Shown: positions 1 to 12,403, counted from the stretch's first letter. The stretch is 64,000 nucleotides of DNA from Nannochloropsis oceanica (GCA_004519485.1 CP038135.1:310001-374000), one strand, 5' to 3'. Notes: generated by a model from the sequence alone, not told the origin. Translations and numbers: made by a program.

Positions 1-865
1 TCCAATATATTCGTCCCGCGTGTAAGTCTCGCTCGCGGACGTCCATCGCAAGGAGAGCCCTTCGACCTCTGCATGCTTCCATCTGTTTGGTGGGTCACCT
101 AGTCCCTTAACTCTAGTACTCATCCATACCCCTACGATTAGAAGCGTACACGCACAAATCGGTGCGGGAAGGAAGACGCGATGCGTAAGTCGCTGACAAA
201 AGTTCTTGTCCCAAAATGCAACAACTTTATTTTGGAAGCATGTCTTCTACTCAGACCCGGTTGAGCGTGTTGCAGATGATGTACGTAAACATATGTGTAC
301 CAGTAGGATGTCGAACATAGCATATGAGAAAAAATATTAGGAGCGCTCTGGGCGAGCGTTTCAACCCCTCAACGTTTCAAAGTCCCCGAAAAGGACCGGG
401 CGTTTCGAAGCCCTCGTCGTTAACAATTTGTTAGATCGTTCGTTTCTTATTTTTGTTTAATCGGTAAGAGACATCGCTCTCCAAGATGTGCTCCCCCAAA
501 TAATGCAATGCGCCGACCTCGAGCATACCCATACATATCCCAAGCATGCGACTGTCTTTACCAGTGAGTCCTCTAATTCTCTTGGTTGTGGCCTTGACAC
601 GGGAGTGTGGGGTTGTGACAGAGGACCCATTCAGTGCCATGACATTTCTTGAAACCGACGTGAGTTACAATCTATCGTATCCCGTGTGAATTCCCATATT
701 TTCCTCGTTAGAACACAGTTGTGTTCACAACCATTTATATCCTGTACGTCGCTTTGTCTGTTCTTTCTGAAAGGCATATCGCTTGCAAGTTCGAGCCGAG
801 GTTCCAGGTAGCAGTGCAGCCGTTGACATCTTTCTGGCTCTACTCACATTTACATTCCTCATAAC
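1..865. other. Left-edge intergenic stretch
   Basis: Only short ORFs without recognisable protein character occur here, on both strands. The right end probably holds the promoter and 5' UTR of the secreted protein gene that follows. I see no RNA gene or repeat. Confidence 0.5.
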
Positions 866-934
866 ATGATCCAACAGAAGCCTCACCGTACTTTTGCAGG
901 AGCTCAGGAATCCTGCCACAAAGCGTCTTCGACC

Positions 935-3178
935 ATGCGTATCTCGTCAAGCCTCTTTGCTCTCGTTCTACTGGGCGTGACGAACATCGTTTCCACGGTC
1001 TCTCAAGAATGTCCGCGGCTTTATCTCAAGGCCAAGGTACACCCGAATCCTAAGCGTGGGCTGCTGGCTGGCAGAGGCAAGGCCAAGATCACTGTAACAC
1101 TGCACAGCAAAGACCCTGTTGACAACCTGGAGTTTCAACTGAACCTACCCAACGGGATAACGGTGGAGCGCACAGCCACTCGCCCGTCCCCGAAGCCCTC
1201 CACGCCGCCTGAGATCGTCGAGAATGTTGATGGGACGACCGCCATTTACTGGCTCGGCTATGACCTTACCAAACGCAAAAGCGGGAAACGTCGCTTTAGC
1301 GCTAAGGTGATGGTCGACGAATGTGCCCCGGAGGCCTTGGCCGTCGAGGCCTTCGCTTACCTTGTCAACGCGACGGAGGCCTCCTGCATCACGCCGTTGG
1401 CAAGACCCGCTGTCCTACGCGTGCGGTACCCAAAGGTTAATAAGGCTGGGACTTGCGCGCCCACTCCGGCCCCCACCGTCAACCCCACGCAGCCATTCGT
1501 GCTTTTCGGGGAGGGACAACGCTTCTCGCAAGGGGGACGCCTGGCGCCCTTTCAGGGCCGTCGTCTGACGGCACACTCTGGAGTCAACATGGATGAAAGC
1601 ATCTCGGCTTCCGATCGTGCCGACAACCGACAGCTCCAGTCCATTGATACACCTGAGGCTTGCTTTGAGTACTGCTCACTCAACGGGGGCCAGACGGCGC
1701 CTTTCCTGTTCAGCTGGAACACGGTAACCAGCCAGTGCATTTGTTGTGTCGAAGAGGTGTGCACGCCCCTAGTCTTCGATCCCGATTTCGATGTCTACGA
1801 GGTCATGGTGCCTCTGACGCTTGCTCCCACACCTACTGTGACAGCTGCACCGACCGCCGGACCTGCTGCCACGCCCACCGCTACCCCGACAATTGCACCT
1901 ACTGTCACGCCTACTGCTACATCGACAGCTGCACCTACTGTCACGCCTACTGCCACACCCACCGCTACACCGACAGCTGCGCCTACAGTCACACCCACCG
2001 CTACACCTACTGTCACGCCTACAGTCACACCCACCGCTACACCGACAGCCGCACCTACAGCCACACCCACCGCTACACCGACAGCCGCGCCTACAGTCAC
2101 ACCCACCGCTACACCGACAGCCGCGCCAACAGCCACACCCACCGCTACACCGACAGCTGCGCCTACAGTCACACCCACCGCTACACCGACAGCCGCGCCT
2201 ACAGCCACACCCACCGCTACACCGACAGCTGCGCCTACAGCCACACCCACTGCTACCCCGACCGCTACCCCAACGGCTGCGCCTACTGACACGCCAGGAC
2301 CAGGATCCCAGTGGACTAGTATTTTCGTAAATACGGCCAACAATGGCGCAATCGCCTACAACAATGGAACTTTCGTGGCAGGCGGATCCGGCGGTAACCC
2401 CATTACATACAGCACAAACAATGGGGTCAATTGGCAAGCTGCCACGAGCACCCCGTCAGGCATGACCGTTACAGGCATCGCATATGGCAATTCACTTTGG
2501 GTAGCTGTTGGGCTTTTGGAGAAACAAGTGGCAACCAGCTCTTCTGATCTAAACACGTGGACCGAGCAAACCGGTCTTTCTGGAAATAGGTTTTGGAGGG
2601 GGCTTGCTTATGGAAACGGTCTCTTCGTCGCGGTTGCAAATAATGACGTCATGACGAGTCCAGACGGTACGACATGGACGAGTCGAACGCCAGCCAGTAG
2701 CAATAGCTGGTGGGATGTCACATTTGGCAATAATCTCTTCGTCGCCTCAGCTCTAAGCGGCACAGGTAATCGTGTGATGACAAGCCCTGACGGCACTACA
2801 TGGACCTCGAGGACAAGCGCCGCTGATAATGAGTGGCGAGGCGTCACTTACGCTGACAACTTGTACGTGGCTGTCGCAAGTACGGGCACGGGCGATCGTG
2901 TGATGACAAGCTCTGATGGTATAACGTGGACCTTGAGGACAGGCGCCGCTAATAATGACTGGCAAAGTGTGACCTGGGGCAATGGCACCTTCGTGGCAGT
3001 GGCCTCCACCGGAGCTGTAGGGAACCGTATTGATAGCCGGATCATGACCAGCCCGGACGGCGTGACTTGGACAGGCCAGATTTCTCCTGATGCTACCTGG
3101 CAGGCCGTCACTTACGGCGGGGGCTTGTTTGTAGCAGCTGCAAACAGTGGATCGTGGAAACTCGCGTCAAGCCCCTAG
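935..3178 (+). CDS. Secreted Pro/Thr-rich modular protein with C-terminal Asp-box-like repeats
   Basis: Single-exon ORF of 747 residues from the ATG at 935; an in-frame ATG at 866 would put 23 polar residues before the signal peptide, so 935 is preferred. Residues 1-23 are a signal peptide. Residues 24 to about 165 look like a beta-sandwich domain that I cannot name. A cysteine patch at about 237-290 ([12 protein letters not shown]...CICCVEEVC) resembles PAN/WSC-type modules. Residues 294-455 are an almost pure Ala-Pro-Thr-Val linker ([12 protein letters not shown] units), a likely site of dense O-glycosylation. The remaining 290 residues hold about six repeats of roughly 43 residues with an Asp-box-like core such as TSPDGTTWT, suggesting a beta-propeller of the BNR/sialidase-like fold. 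No sialidase catalytic set is evident. A cell-wall or extracellular binding protein is the likely role (inference). Confidence 0.8.
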   Translation: MRISSSLFALVLLGVTNIVSTVSQECPRLYLKAKVHPNPKRGLLAGRGKAKITVTLHSKDPVDNLEFQLNLPNGITVERTATRPSPKPSTPPEIVENVDGTTAIYWLGYDLTKRKSGKRRFSAKVMVDECAPEALAVEAFAYLVNATEASCITPLARPAVLRVRYPKVNKAGTCAPTPAPTVNPTQPFVLFGEGQRFSQGGRLAPFQGRRLTAHSGVNMDESISASDRADNRQLQSIDTPEACFEYCSLNGGQTAPFLFSWNTVTSQCICCVEEVCTPLVFDPDFDVYEVMVPLTLAPTPTVTAAPTAGPAATPTATPTIAPTVTPTATSTAAPTVTPTATPTATPTAAPTVTPTATPTVTPTVTPTATPTAAPTATPTATPTAAPTVTPTATPTAAPTATPTATPTAAPTVTPTATPTAAPTATPTATPTAAPTATPTATPTATPTAAPTDTPGPGSQWTSIFVNTANNGAIAYNNGTFVAGGSGGNPITYSTNNGVNWQAATSTPSGMTVTGIAYGNSLWVAVGLLEKQVATSSSDLNTWTEQTGLSGNRFWRGLAYGNGLFVAVANNDVMTSPDGTTWTSRTPASSNSWWDVTFGNNLFVASALSGTGNRVMTSPDGTTWTSRTSAADNEWRGVTYADNLYVAVASTGTGDRVMTSSDGITWTLRTGAANNDWQSVTWGNGTFVAVASTGAVGNRIDSRIMTSPDGVTWTGQISPDATWQAVTYGGGLFVAAANSGSWKLASSP
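1815..2295 (+). repeat. Degenerate coding minisatellite (Ala-Pro-Thr linker)
   Basis: Near-perfect repetition of an 18/36-base unit built on cacccaccgctacaccgaca within the secreted protein gene. The repetition keeps several frames open on both strands, which explains the overlapping Cys/Arg-, His/Leu- and Val/Gly-rich ORFs seen here; only the Pro-Thr frame belongs to a gene. Copy number probably varies between strains. Confidence 0.85.
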
Positions 3179-5573
3179 TTGGAGACATACCCCCATGGCA
3201 AGCTTAATTGTTCTGTCTGTATGGGGATGGACTTTCTGGAGGCTCCATCGATATCTACACACACGCCATGAGGCTTATCATGCACATGAATTATACTATA
3301 ATAGGTGCTTCCCGATCGTACGCGAACGAAGTCACCAATCCATTTTCTACTACCTCATTAGTCTGCTACATACGTGGGTTGGTATCACACTTCATGTGAT
3401 TATAAGTCAACCAAAGCGACCTCCACGAAGGAAAGTCAGAGGCAAAGGTTACCTAGATATGTTTCATGCAGCAAAGGGACATTACCCTACGTTCTGAGTG
3501 AACAGCTTGACAACGTCGATCAACCATAATCCTTGGCCTTCAACATCTCTCATTGGTACGAGTAAGAGAAACGACGAGAGCTTGCGAAAACGAAGCGAAT
3601 AGTACGATATTAACCTATTCATGACAAGGTTCTCCATTGATACATGCACTATCGTCATTTTACTACTTCGTGTATGGGCTGGAGTTGGCGATGTGAGAAA
3701 TAATAATTTCCTTCTAATATGCCCTTCCTCTCCTGCCCCCCCCCCCCCCCTCCCCTCCTCGTTTTTGTACGATGCTTTAGTTTCATTTTAACCTGCGTGG
3801 GCTGATTTCTTTTTTCATGCTTGTTAACACACGTTGCACTCCCCTCGTCTTTACTTATCCTCCTTGCCTACCTCCCCTGTTTCTTGATCCCATATATTGC
3901 TGTGGTGTGGCTGAGTGTTTAAAATTTTCAACTCTAACAAGCCTGGTGGGACACCGGCAGGTGTACCTATTGGTGTGTCATACCGCAATCTCACCTGTCG
4001 CGCCGAACATCACGCCTCCTTGCAAACCTCCTTCCGCGACTTCGACAGGTATTCCGACCGTGGGCACTGGCTTAACCTGTTGCTCAAAAGGCCACCGCGT
4101 GTACAGATGTCGCGTAAATGGGTAAGTGTTGATTGTCCCGCAAGTCAAGTAGCAACCTGGTCTCATGCAAGCACGTGGACAGCTCAAAGCCCCGCAAAAA
4201 AAAAAGTCAATATCGCCCTCATTCTCTTTGTAATGATCTTACGTCTTCCCATATTTTGTGTTCTTGCCAATACTGTCTGCTGCACTACTTCAAGCCCATC
4301 TGCTTGTGATCCTCGACCTCTCTCTGGAAACGAACCTCCTGTACCTTGCAAAGACTCTCAAGGAATGGGACGTGCGGATGTAGCCCCTTCCTTCTCTCCA
4401 ACATTCTCAGACCTCTACCTCTTGCCCCACAGTCATTTCCTGCAAGGTGCGGTCGGCCTGTAGGTATGTGTGACGATTTGGAATGAGCTTCGAAGGGTGA
4501 GATCCACTGCAGCCCTTTGAGGTGGGGTGCATGGGTCTATTGCTGCTTCTTGTCTATGGGGTGGGGAGGCTGGCTACAAAAGACCCAGAAAAGGATTGTC
4601 ATATGCTGACTGAGTTGCTATCTGAAGAAGAAGCAGGGGGTGTTGGCGGTGGCCGAGGAGGAGGAGGAGAGGGAGGAGAGGGAGGAGGAAGAGGAGGAGG
4701 AGGAGGAGGAGGAGAAGGGACGGTAGCAACGGTAGCAGAGCATGGGGTGAGGGTGGGAGCTGGAAGTTGGCCCGGGGGAACATAGACTAGCAAACAACCT
4801 CCCCTGAGTCCGAGTGCATTTCAAATAGCGGAGCAAGTGGTCTCTAAAGTCAGCAGCAGAAGAAGAACTTCCCTACAAAAGGAATAGGAATTGAATTTCA
4901 GTCATAAGCAAAAGGAGGTTTTGATGGCGTCACGATGCTAGGAGAATTCAAATTCTATAGGAGCAATTTCGCTGCTGGGCGGCCCGTGTCGATGGCTTCA
5001 AACGTCGGAGAGCAAGCGTCGGAGAGCGGGACTGTGCGTGACTCTTCCACGGCTGTTCCTGGCCCATGGCTGTGCATTAGACGTCAGTGCGCACCTGTGT
5101 ACCGTTTTCTACACGTCCAACCCTTTGTGTCGCTTGCAGTTGGCACATTTCGCTGGTCTGTTTGAGCTTTTGTTTGTAATAATGTGCACGTGGCACTCCC
5201 CTCGCTTATCCGCTCGAACGGTTGGTTCACATATCCCAAGTGGTATGGTGAGCATTTCACGTGCTGCCAACCAAGGAAATCACTTTCACAGGCCTGAAAG
5301 ATTGTGTGCGGCTTGTTTGTCTCATCCGCGTGGCTTTATTGGCATTATTGTGGCTGCATTATTTGAGGCTGCCGGGTTTGGTTGAAAGAAACGTAACCAT
5401 CCCTTCCCCATCTCGGCCGCACGTCCCATACGCACAAGCGGGCTACGTGATACAATGTGTATTTTTCGAGTTCAAAGCCATCCAATATGCTCACTCTTTT
5501 TGGGTAACGTGGTCCTTGTATCTAATCCTGCCCGCTCGATCACAGGTGCACATACCCTGCCAAGGAACAAATC
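3179..5573. other. 2.4-kb intergenic region
   Basis: No supported gene. The ORFs are short, often lack ATG and overlap on both strands. There is a run of 15 C at 3736-3750 and a purine-rich GGA/GGGA tract at about 4655-4720. ORFs around 3915-4463 and 5038-5665 were inspected and have no family signature. The last few hundred bases should hold the promoter of the lipocalin gene. Confidence 0.5.
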
Positions 5574-6798
5574 ATGCGTACCGCCGTCCTTTTCGCGACC
5601 ATCCTGCTCCAGGCCGCCGCTCCTACCATGGCCAGCTTCTCATTCGGCCAGGTAATTACTGCTAGTATCTGTGTTGGTATGGGCGAGCGCTTTTATCGTT
5701 CGAATGCTGCTGAAGTTCTGGTCCTAACCTGTGGCAGGGATGGCAGGGACATCCATGTGTGGAAAGAAAGACAAGCTTTCCTGGGACCGAGCACAGTTCA
5801 GTGTTAGGTGTCCGAGGGTCTATAAATGACTTCAACTTGAACAACAGACCTCCTGTGACATTCCTCTTATACCCTCTGCTATCATAATCACGCATTTCCT
5901 AACACCACTTGTCCTTTTATCTCCGTCCCCCCCTTCTCGCCTCCTCAGAATTCTCTGGAGTGCAAGACGGTTGTCCCTCAGAATCCGGTGGATCTGCAGA
6001 AGTACGCCAGTGGCCGTTGGTACATCCATCAACAGATGGCGACGCAGGCGGGGAACCCGAATGGGCAGTGGAATTACTGGTGGGTTTGACTGGGGAGGAT
6101 GGGATGGCGTTCTGAGTGTAACCTCTACCAGCTTACACTTACTTTCTTGCACTGTGTCTAAAGCCAGCACAGCCAGCAAATCGTTGTTAGGCATCAAGTA
6201 AACACGTCCTTGTAGTCGCAACCTCGAAGTCTCGTCGTCGCAGCATGCCATTCTTTTATTTTATATTATTCCTCCTTTCACCGTCGCCCCTCCCCATTCA
6301 CCCTCCTGTCCGTCCTCTCTCCCCAGTGTCTTCGCCGAATACACAATAAAGACTTCGAACAACCTGGCCGTGCACAACTACGCGAACGAGGGCGGAGTTA
6401 ACAACATCATCCACGACGCCCAGCTCTGCGCCACAATTAGAGACCCCCAAAACGACCCTGGTCGCTTGGCAGTGGGACCGTGCTTCCTTGAATTCCTTGA
6501 CCGGTTCGCTTTTGGGCCATATTTCATAGTGGCGTATGATGAGGCGGAAGGCTATGCTTTGGTTTCAGGGGGAAGTCCTACCATTCCAACTAAGGATGGC
6601 CTTTGCACAACTCAGCGGGGTTTCAATAATGCTGGACTGTGGGTGTTCTCTCGATCTAATGTGCGGGATGAAACATTGATTCAGAAGGTCCGGGAAATTG
6701 CCGTGTCTAAGGGTTTTGACGTGGATGTGCTCGAGGATGTGCAGCATGTGGGTTGCAATTATACGTCATCATCCGGGCCCGCATTCCTGCGAGCTTAA
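5574..6798 (+). CDS. Secreted lipocalin (apolipoprotein D-like), three exons
   Basis: Exons 5574-5651, 5949-6079 and 6327-6798 join in phase to 226 residues, with GT-AG introns of 297 and 247 bases. Residues 1-20 are a signal peptide (LFATILLQAAAPTMA). Lipocalin marks are in order: the first structurally conserved region with G48-x-W50 (ASGRWYIHQQ), CVFAEYTI after the second splice, then FIVAYDEAEGYALVSGGSP followed by GLWVFSRSN, matching the family pattern YALV-G-P...LW-SR with the conserved Arg. Lipocalins bind small hydrophobic ligands in a beta-barrel, and in algae and plants relatives protect membranes from lipid peroxidation. The ligand cannot be inferred. The final Cys in HVGCNYTS may pair with an N-terminal Cys. 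The joined product is supported by all three motif blocks falling in one frame. Confidence 0.82.
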
Positions 6799-7388
6799 GC
6801 CGGAGGATGGTATGGGGATGAAGGTGAGAGCTCGCTGGAGGGAGAAAGATGAGAAATAATGCGGAGAGAATCTGATAGCGACAGTGGCATTTAGAGTCCG
6901 AAAAGGCTTGTACACGACATCAAAGCAGAACAACAACAATTTATAAAGAGGAACGCATGAGGGGAGGGGAAACCGAGGCGGTAGCTTATGCAAACGGAAG
7001 TTACCGACAGTCTGGGACATTGGGTAGTTGCTGGACACGACATTGCAGAAAGAAAAAAAGAGAAGTCGACGGCACTTTAAATAAATAGAAGGCAATCGTG
7101 GATCTGCCCAGAATGCTTTTTCGAGTGGGATCTCCCCTCGCCCAGGGACCCCCCGCTCCGGGCCTGTTACTGCATTCTGTGATGCTCCCCGCCTCCGTGT
7201 CGCCAACACTCTCGCTGATAGGTTTAAAATTCGCTGGCGTCTATTAGCCGTCACACTTAAACCTTACTCGCAATAATACGCAAGCGCACCAGCGCATGGC
7301 CAAAAGTTTACTGCGGAGGGGGAAGCTGTTGGGGTCTAATCTTACGCCCACTTGTGCTTTTACCCTTCAGAGACACAGTACGCGCAGC
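6799..7388. other. Intergenic, lipocalin to PTAR1-like gene
   Basis: Holds the 3' flank of the lipocalin gene and the promoter of the next gene on the same strand. The longest ORF (7254 down to 6769, minus strand) overlaps the lipocalin end and has no recognisable feature. Confidence 0.5.
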
Positions 7389-9292
7389 ATGGCGTCCTTG
7401 TCTTCCTCGTCGTCATCGTTGGTCCATCAGCTCGCGGCTTGTTTTGCGAAAGACCCGCTCATGTAAGTTTTTGCGCATCTGCTGCGGGGGACATTACGCC
7501 TAGTGTTGATCAGCTTCTTATGATGCCTAACTTACCCGTTCGCATTATGCTCCGCACGCAGCGACGAGTACGATTTTGTCTTGCTTCCTTCACCATCCGA
7601 TTTAGCGAAGGGCGCACCGATAGAAGATACTATGGCTTTTGTGTTGGAGGCACACAAGCTTGGGATTGCCACTTGGGCACTGAAACCGATATTCAAAGAA
7701 GCTTTACATATGATCCGCCGCATCACCACCGCCTCTTCAAAGGCGAGGGAGCGGGGGGAAACCGGACAAGACGACGAGAAAGAGGACATGATGGTAGATG
7801 AGATGGCAACGCGGGCTTTATTGCTGATAAATCCTGACACTTATACAGCGTGGAATGTGCGAAAACGACTGATTGTGGGGGGCTACCTTAGGTAAGGAGT
7901 GGAGGATGCGTGGACGAGGCGCATGCAGATTTTTAAAATAATGGGAGATAATTTATTTTGTTTCCCCCTGGCCTGTCATACGGTACACATACCCCTTTAC
8001 GTTTGTCATCACCCCTGCATACAATCAGTGCGGTCGATGAGCTGGCCTTCATTGACCTGATCTTCAGCAAATACACTAAGAAAGCCTCTGCCTGGGCCCA
8101 TCGACGATGGTGTGTGTCGCGGCTCTTGGAGCATTTGGCAAAAAACAGCAGGAAAGTCAGCAAGGTTGGGGAGAAGGATCAGCATCACCAGCAGCAGCAG
8201 CAGTGGTGTTGGAGCCAGCAGCGAGAGAAGGAACTGGAAGTAACGGCAAAGATTGCCGAGGCGCTTCCCAAGAATTACTATGCCTGGACGCACCGTTGGA
8301 GGGTGGTTAGAGGCAAGGACGTAGGGATGTGTGATGCCCACTGGGAAGAAAAGGGGTTAACGTTGAAAATAGAAACGTCAGACGAGGAGAAGAAAGAGGA
8401 GGCAGCGTTATGGCAGCAGGAAGTGGAATTTGTGCAGGGATGGACTGGGCGTCATGTGGGGGATATGGCAGCCATGAATTACTTGCAGCAGGTTTTGACT
8501 CATGCCATTTCGGTCTCTCCTTCTCCTCCCTCTTCCTCTTCCTCCTCTTCCTCCTCCTGCTCCTGCTGCTCCTCCTGCATCTCCTGCTCCTCCTCCTCTA
8601 TCCCTGCTGTTGCATTCACTCCCCTTTCGAAAAGCGAGAGGGAGCAAAACCAGTCATTGGCGAGACTTCGTTCCATCACTTCTTCCCTAAATTCGCTGCT
8701 GGAGTTGAACTTTGCATCCCTCGACACTTATCCAGGTCACGAAAGCCTGTGGTACCAACGACGGGGCCTACTGGAACTATGGATGGCGACAATGAGGCGA
8801 CGAGAAGTAGCAGGATCCCTCTCGTCTTCTCCTTTTTCTTCCTCCTCCTCCTCCTCCACTTCAGCTATTGCCACCGCTGCCGCCGTTCCCCCCTCCTACC
8901 ATGCTCAGATTACTCTCTACAATGCTGAGATGGACCGCGGTAGTCACTACATGCAGGGGGAGAGACCGTGGGAGGGAGGAGAGGGAGGGAGGGAGGGAGG
9001 GCTGTTGTGGGATGCAGCAGCGAAACGGAAGCAGAAGCTTAGTGCGTGGGCACATAGGTGCTGGATGGTACTTCGTTGGAGGAAAGGAGAAGGGTGGGAC
9101 GGGAAAGGGGCAAAGGAGAATGAGAGGGCAGCATTATGGGAGGAGTTGATGGCATTGGAGGCGAGTGACTCTCTTTTGTTTGTCCCTCCAGGTTACAAGT
9201 GCCTGCTTTTGTCAAGAGGCATGTGCGAACGGGACGGGGGGCGGGATGAGAGGGGTACTGAGGTGCGGAGAGGAAGAGGAAATAGGTGTTAA
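7389..9292 (+). CDS. Protein prenyltransferase alpha-repeat protein, PTAR1-like
   Basis: Exons 7389-7462, 7562-7891 and 8029-9292 give 555 residues; both junctions restore frame and conserved sequence. Repeats of the prenyltransferase alpha-subunit (PPTA) type, with core x-W-x-x-R, follow each other: TYTAWNVRKRL, KKASAWAHRRW, NYYAWTHRWRV, HESLWYQRRGLL and KLSAWAHRCWM. Such repeats form the alpha-alpha hairpins that cradle the beta subunit in farnesyl- and geranylgeranyl-transferases. The AWAHRRW/NYYAWTHR pattern and the poorly conserved first third resemble PTAR1 (the escort-type paralogue that works on SNAREs) more than FNTA or RABGGTA, but assignment between them is uncertain. Ser-rich and Gly/Arg/Glu-rich low-complexity inserts encoded by TCC and GGGA microsatellites separate the repeats. 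The start is the first ATG in good context and is followed by a poly-Ser stretch. Confidence 0.78.
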
Positions 9293-9694
9293 AAAGATGT
9301 AAATGAGAAATTGAAATCACCTGCAGTAGAAATGTGAGAATACTGCATTACTGAAAGAAAAAATTTAAGGCGAACTCCACGACACGAACGAGTCCATCGA
9401 TTCTTCCTCTTGTTTTTCTTTTCTCTATTGCACTAGGCTGGTTTGAATGGCAAATAGTGTTACCTATTGCTTGTGATCCTCCCCCCCTATGCCCTCCCTC
9501 CGACTTCTTGGGAAGATAAACATGGCCTCTTTAGCCATTCCCGTCCCTGCTGCTCCCCTTTTCGGCGCCTTACAAAAATGCCTTATCCCACTTCTCTTCT
9601 TTTTTTCTACCCCTCCTACCCATCTGTCTTCCTTTCTGACACACAAGCCTAAGCCTCTTCATCCTTCGCTCTCTTTTCTCCGTTCTGCTCATAC
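9293..9694. other. Convergent 3' flanks
   Basis: Tail-to-tail region between the PTAR1-like gene and the minus-strand plastid protein; contains pyrimidine-rich sequence only. No gene seen. Confidence 0.5.
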
Positions 9695-10249
9695 CTACCG
9701 AAGCTCCGCCGCAACCCCCTCAACGGTATCATCCATGAAAATGGCCAACTGCGAAACACTGAAGTAGTTGATCGGGAAAATGCCTGCGTCGATCATGCCC
9801 TCTGTCCTAGTCAGAGCCATGCCTTTGCTGAGAATATACTTAAACACAGCCTTGAAATAATCCTCCACCGGCACGTCCTCGACCGTCTTCCCTGCCAAGG
9901 TTACTGTCTCCAGGTATAGCTCCTTGCTGGTAATGACCGTGTGCTCGGTCGCGTCCTTGAAGTTCTGCACTTTCACGCGGGCCATATATCCACCATTGCT
10001 TTCAATCATTTGCTCGATGAGAATCTCCCGACGAGGACGAGGCTTGGCGGCGGCGGCGGCGGGGGCAGCAGGGGGGGGAACGGTGGTGGCGGACATGGAG
10101 ACTCGGCAACTCCTGCAGCTGCGGAGTTGGAAGCAGGGGGACGAGGGGAAGAAGGCCTGCGTCGTCGTGGCAAAGAGGGCGAAAGCGAGAAAGAGGGTGA
10201 AGAGCATCGGCGTGGCCAACCGTGCCGTGGCGGGTGTACAGGCGGGCAT
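9695..10249 (-). CDS. Plastid-targeted conserved-looking protein of unknown function
   Basis: ORF of 184 residues from the ATG at 10249; an in-frame ATG at 10207 (MLFTLFLAFALF) would start directly on the signal peptide. The open frame runs up to 10693, but that part has no protein character. A hydrophobic signal (FTLFLAFALFATTTQA) is followed at once by FFPSSP, the Ala-Phe junction typical of stramenopile plastid presequences, then an Arg/Ser-rich transit-like segment and an Ala/Pro linker. The mature part, about 110 residues from ILIEQMIESNGGYMARV to the end, mixes beta- and alpha-prone segments (DYFKAVFKYILSKGM, INYFSVSQLAIFMDD). I recognise no family. The dense, varied composition of the mature part supports a real gene. 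Confidence 0.7.
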   Translation of the reverse strand: MPACTPATARLATPMLFTLFLAFALFATTTQAFFPSSPCFQLRSCRSCRVSMSATTVPPPAAPAAAAAKPRPRREILIEQMIESNGGYMARVKVQNFKDATEHTVITSKELYLETVTLAGKTVEDVPVEDYFKAVFKYILSKGMALTRTEGMIDAGIFPINYFSVSQLAIFMDDTVEGVAAELR

Positions 10250-11328
10250 GGCTAAGGGTAAATAAGCTGGTGAAGTTGAAGTGCAGACTGGGCGAACGCC
10301 GCTAGATATTTGACCTGAGTGTGCCAGAATGTGAGTGTCGGTGGAGGAGAGGGTTAAGTGATTGCGGAAGAGAGAATAGCTTGGGGAAAGGAAGCGCGTT
10401 GGTCGTCGAGGAGAAAGCGTGGACTGGGTGTTGGAATGGACAATGAGAAGCAAGAACACAGAGAAGGGGTCCTCCTTTTGAACGGCGAGGGGAATCTCAA
10501 TCGCCGTGCGGGAGCGGGCCCCTGCCCATACGAAGACACGCCTCACGTTTGAAGTCCGTCGCACCGAGACCAGTACCATGCCAGACACATGATTTTCTGA
10601 CGTACTTTGTGGCTCGTGCACGCGTTTATCAGCTCCGCAGGCGTCCTTTTGTGGACCTGATGAGAGACATAAAAGGAATGCAACGGAGTACATTTCCTCT
10701 CCTACGCCATGCTATGGTCGCTAATACAGCTTGAGTGAAGGCCCTTCTCGTCTTAACCGCTAACATGCGCGCAGCACACAAGTCCCCCCCCCCCCCCCCT
10801 TAACTGCAGGCACCAGTTGACATTGGGAAGCTTTTCGTTGGCTGTGGATGCGTGCGAATAATGTGTGGACCACGTACGCGTGGTGGTACAACCAGTATCC
10901 AGGACGACGAGGACGTGGAGCCTCTGCATTCTCTCTCTGGCTATAAATGCTTGGGCGGGCGCACGAGCAAGCAGACCTCTTGTGCTTTTATGAGGTGGTA
11001 CAGGGCCTGCCTGTCTACCTGCACGTAGCAGAAGGATATCTGTGCATTTCGAACGCACCTCTTGACGTGCGAACAAGTCTCAACGGGTGACGACATACTA
11101 GTCCCAGCCACGGCAAGGCCTTCCATACTCATACCGACGATTACCACATCTAATGCGTACACACCTATGCACAGGCAATACAATTGTAGCACTGGTATTG
11201 CCACAGGCGGGCAAGTGGAAAAGGTGCGCCACGACTTTTCTGCTACCAGGGTACCAACGTCCAAGACGACAAGGACCTCGCCAGGCCTAGGGCAGCGATC
11301 TTTGCTTCCACGCTCATCCTCGCATAGG
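10250..11328. promoter_or_regulatory. Divergent intergenic region
   Basis: Lies between the start of the plastid protein gene (minus) and the ABCG gene (plus), so it must carry both promoters and 5' UTRs. A run of 16 C sits at 10784-10799. The frame of the ABCG gene stays open upstream to 11062, but the signal peptide sets the start at 11329. Confidence 0.45.
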
Positions 11329-12370
11329 ATGGCTGCCGTCCAGCACCGCAGCACGGCCTCTCATTTTTCCTTCATGGCTTGCCTTATGCTGGTGTATTTT
11401 CTCATGCCCTTTGCCGAGGCGTTCACGTGCGAGAAGCCCCACGCTGTCTCTCTTACTCCTGGACCGAATCAATTGTGTGAATGCAACCCAGGGTGGTTTG
11501 GGCCGACATGCGAGATCTGCACGGATGATCAGGCATGCGGTATTTTGTTGCATGACGCGGATGGGGTGTGCAGAAATACAACATTTACAGCCATCAAGGA
11601 GAGCTTTGGGTGGTGTGCTATTGCGAGTGAGGACGTCACAAACCTCATCAAGGGTGACGGCTTTGTACAGATATACTACTCGGCCAATGGGACCTTCTTC
11701 TTTGATTTCGTTAAGCGAAGGGACGACGGGAAGTTTTTGTCGCTGTTTCGTTGTGACAGCTTGACGACGAAGGTGACAGAGGACCCTGTACTGGGGCAGG
11801 TCAAGTATTCGTCGCCTGACTTGCGATGTGGAATGACGTGCGAGATCGGGAGCGATCCAACCTGCACAAAGGGTCTGGAAGGCATAGCCAGTCAAGTGGG
11901 TGCCAAGGGGGGCGGGAAGATAGTGTGTGACCCCAAGGCGAGGACGTGCGACGTGCATGAGAACACGTTGGACACATTTCTGGGAGGTGTGAAGACCACG
12001 GGGTGCTACATGAGTGAATGCGCTTTAAAGGGAGAGACGGTGACGGTGAGTACGGGCTCATTTACGAATATTTCGAGGCAGCCCCCAGCGCAGCAGACTA
12101 GTTATATATTAGGGTCGTCGTTGTTGGCGGCGGCCTTGGTGGTGCTGGCGATTGCGTCGAGTTATTATTTTAGGAGCGGGCCCTACGTGCAGTCTTATGA
12201 CAAGGCCGCTCATTTACTGGGAAGAAAAAAGATTGGGGCGAAGGAGGATTCTCTGGGTGTTGTGGGTGGGGGGAAGGAGGGAAGGGGGGAGGGAGGAATC
12301 GTTGGAGGGGGAAGACCTGGGGACGCAGGGGTGCCTGGAGGAGCAGTAGCATTAGGAGTAGGCATAGCCC

Positions 12371-12403
<33 letters not shown>

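Noticed and set aside
1735-2437. Several long ORFs on both strands (His/Arg/Cys-, His/Leu- and Val/Gly-rich).
   Set aside because: They are other frames of the Pro-Thr minisatellite; repetition keeps all frames open, and only the frame with a signal peptide and flanking domains is a gene.
3915-4463. 182-codon plus-strand ORF in the intergenic region.
   Set aside because: It has no ATG at its start (GTG), no domain and an ordinary random composition; no support for expression.
3736-10799. Homopolymer C runs (3736-3750 and 10784-10799) as possible assembly joins or regulatory elements.
   Set aside because: Similar poly-C/poly-G runs recur across the window and look like ordinary simple sequence; nothing else marks a join.
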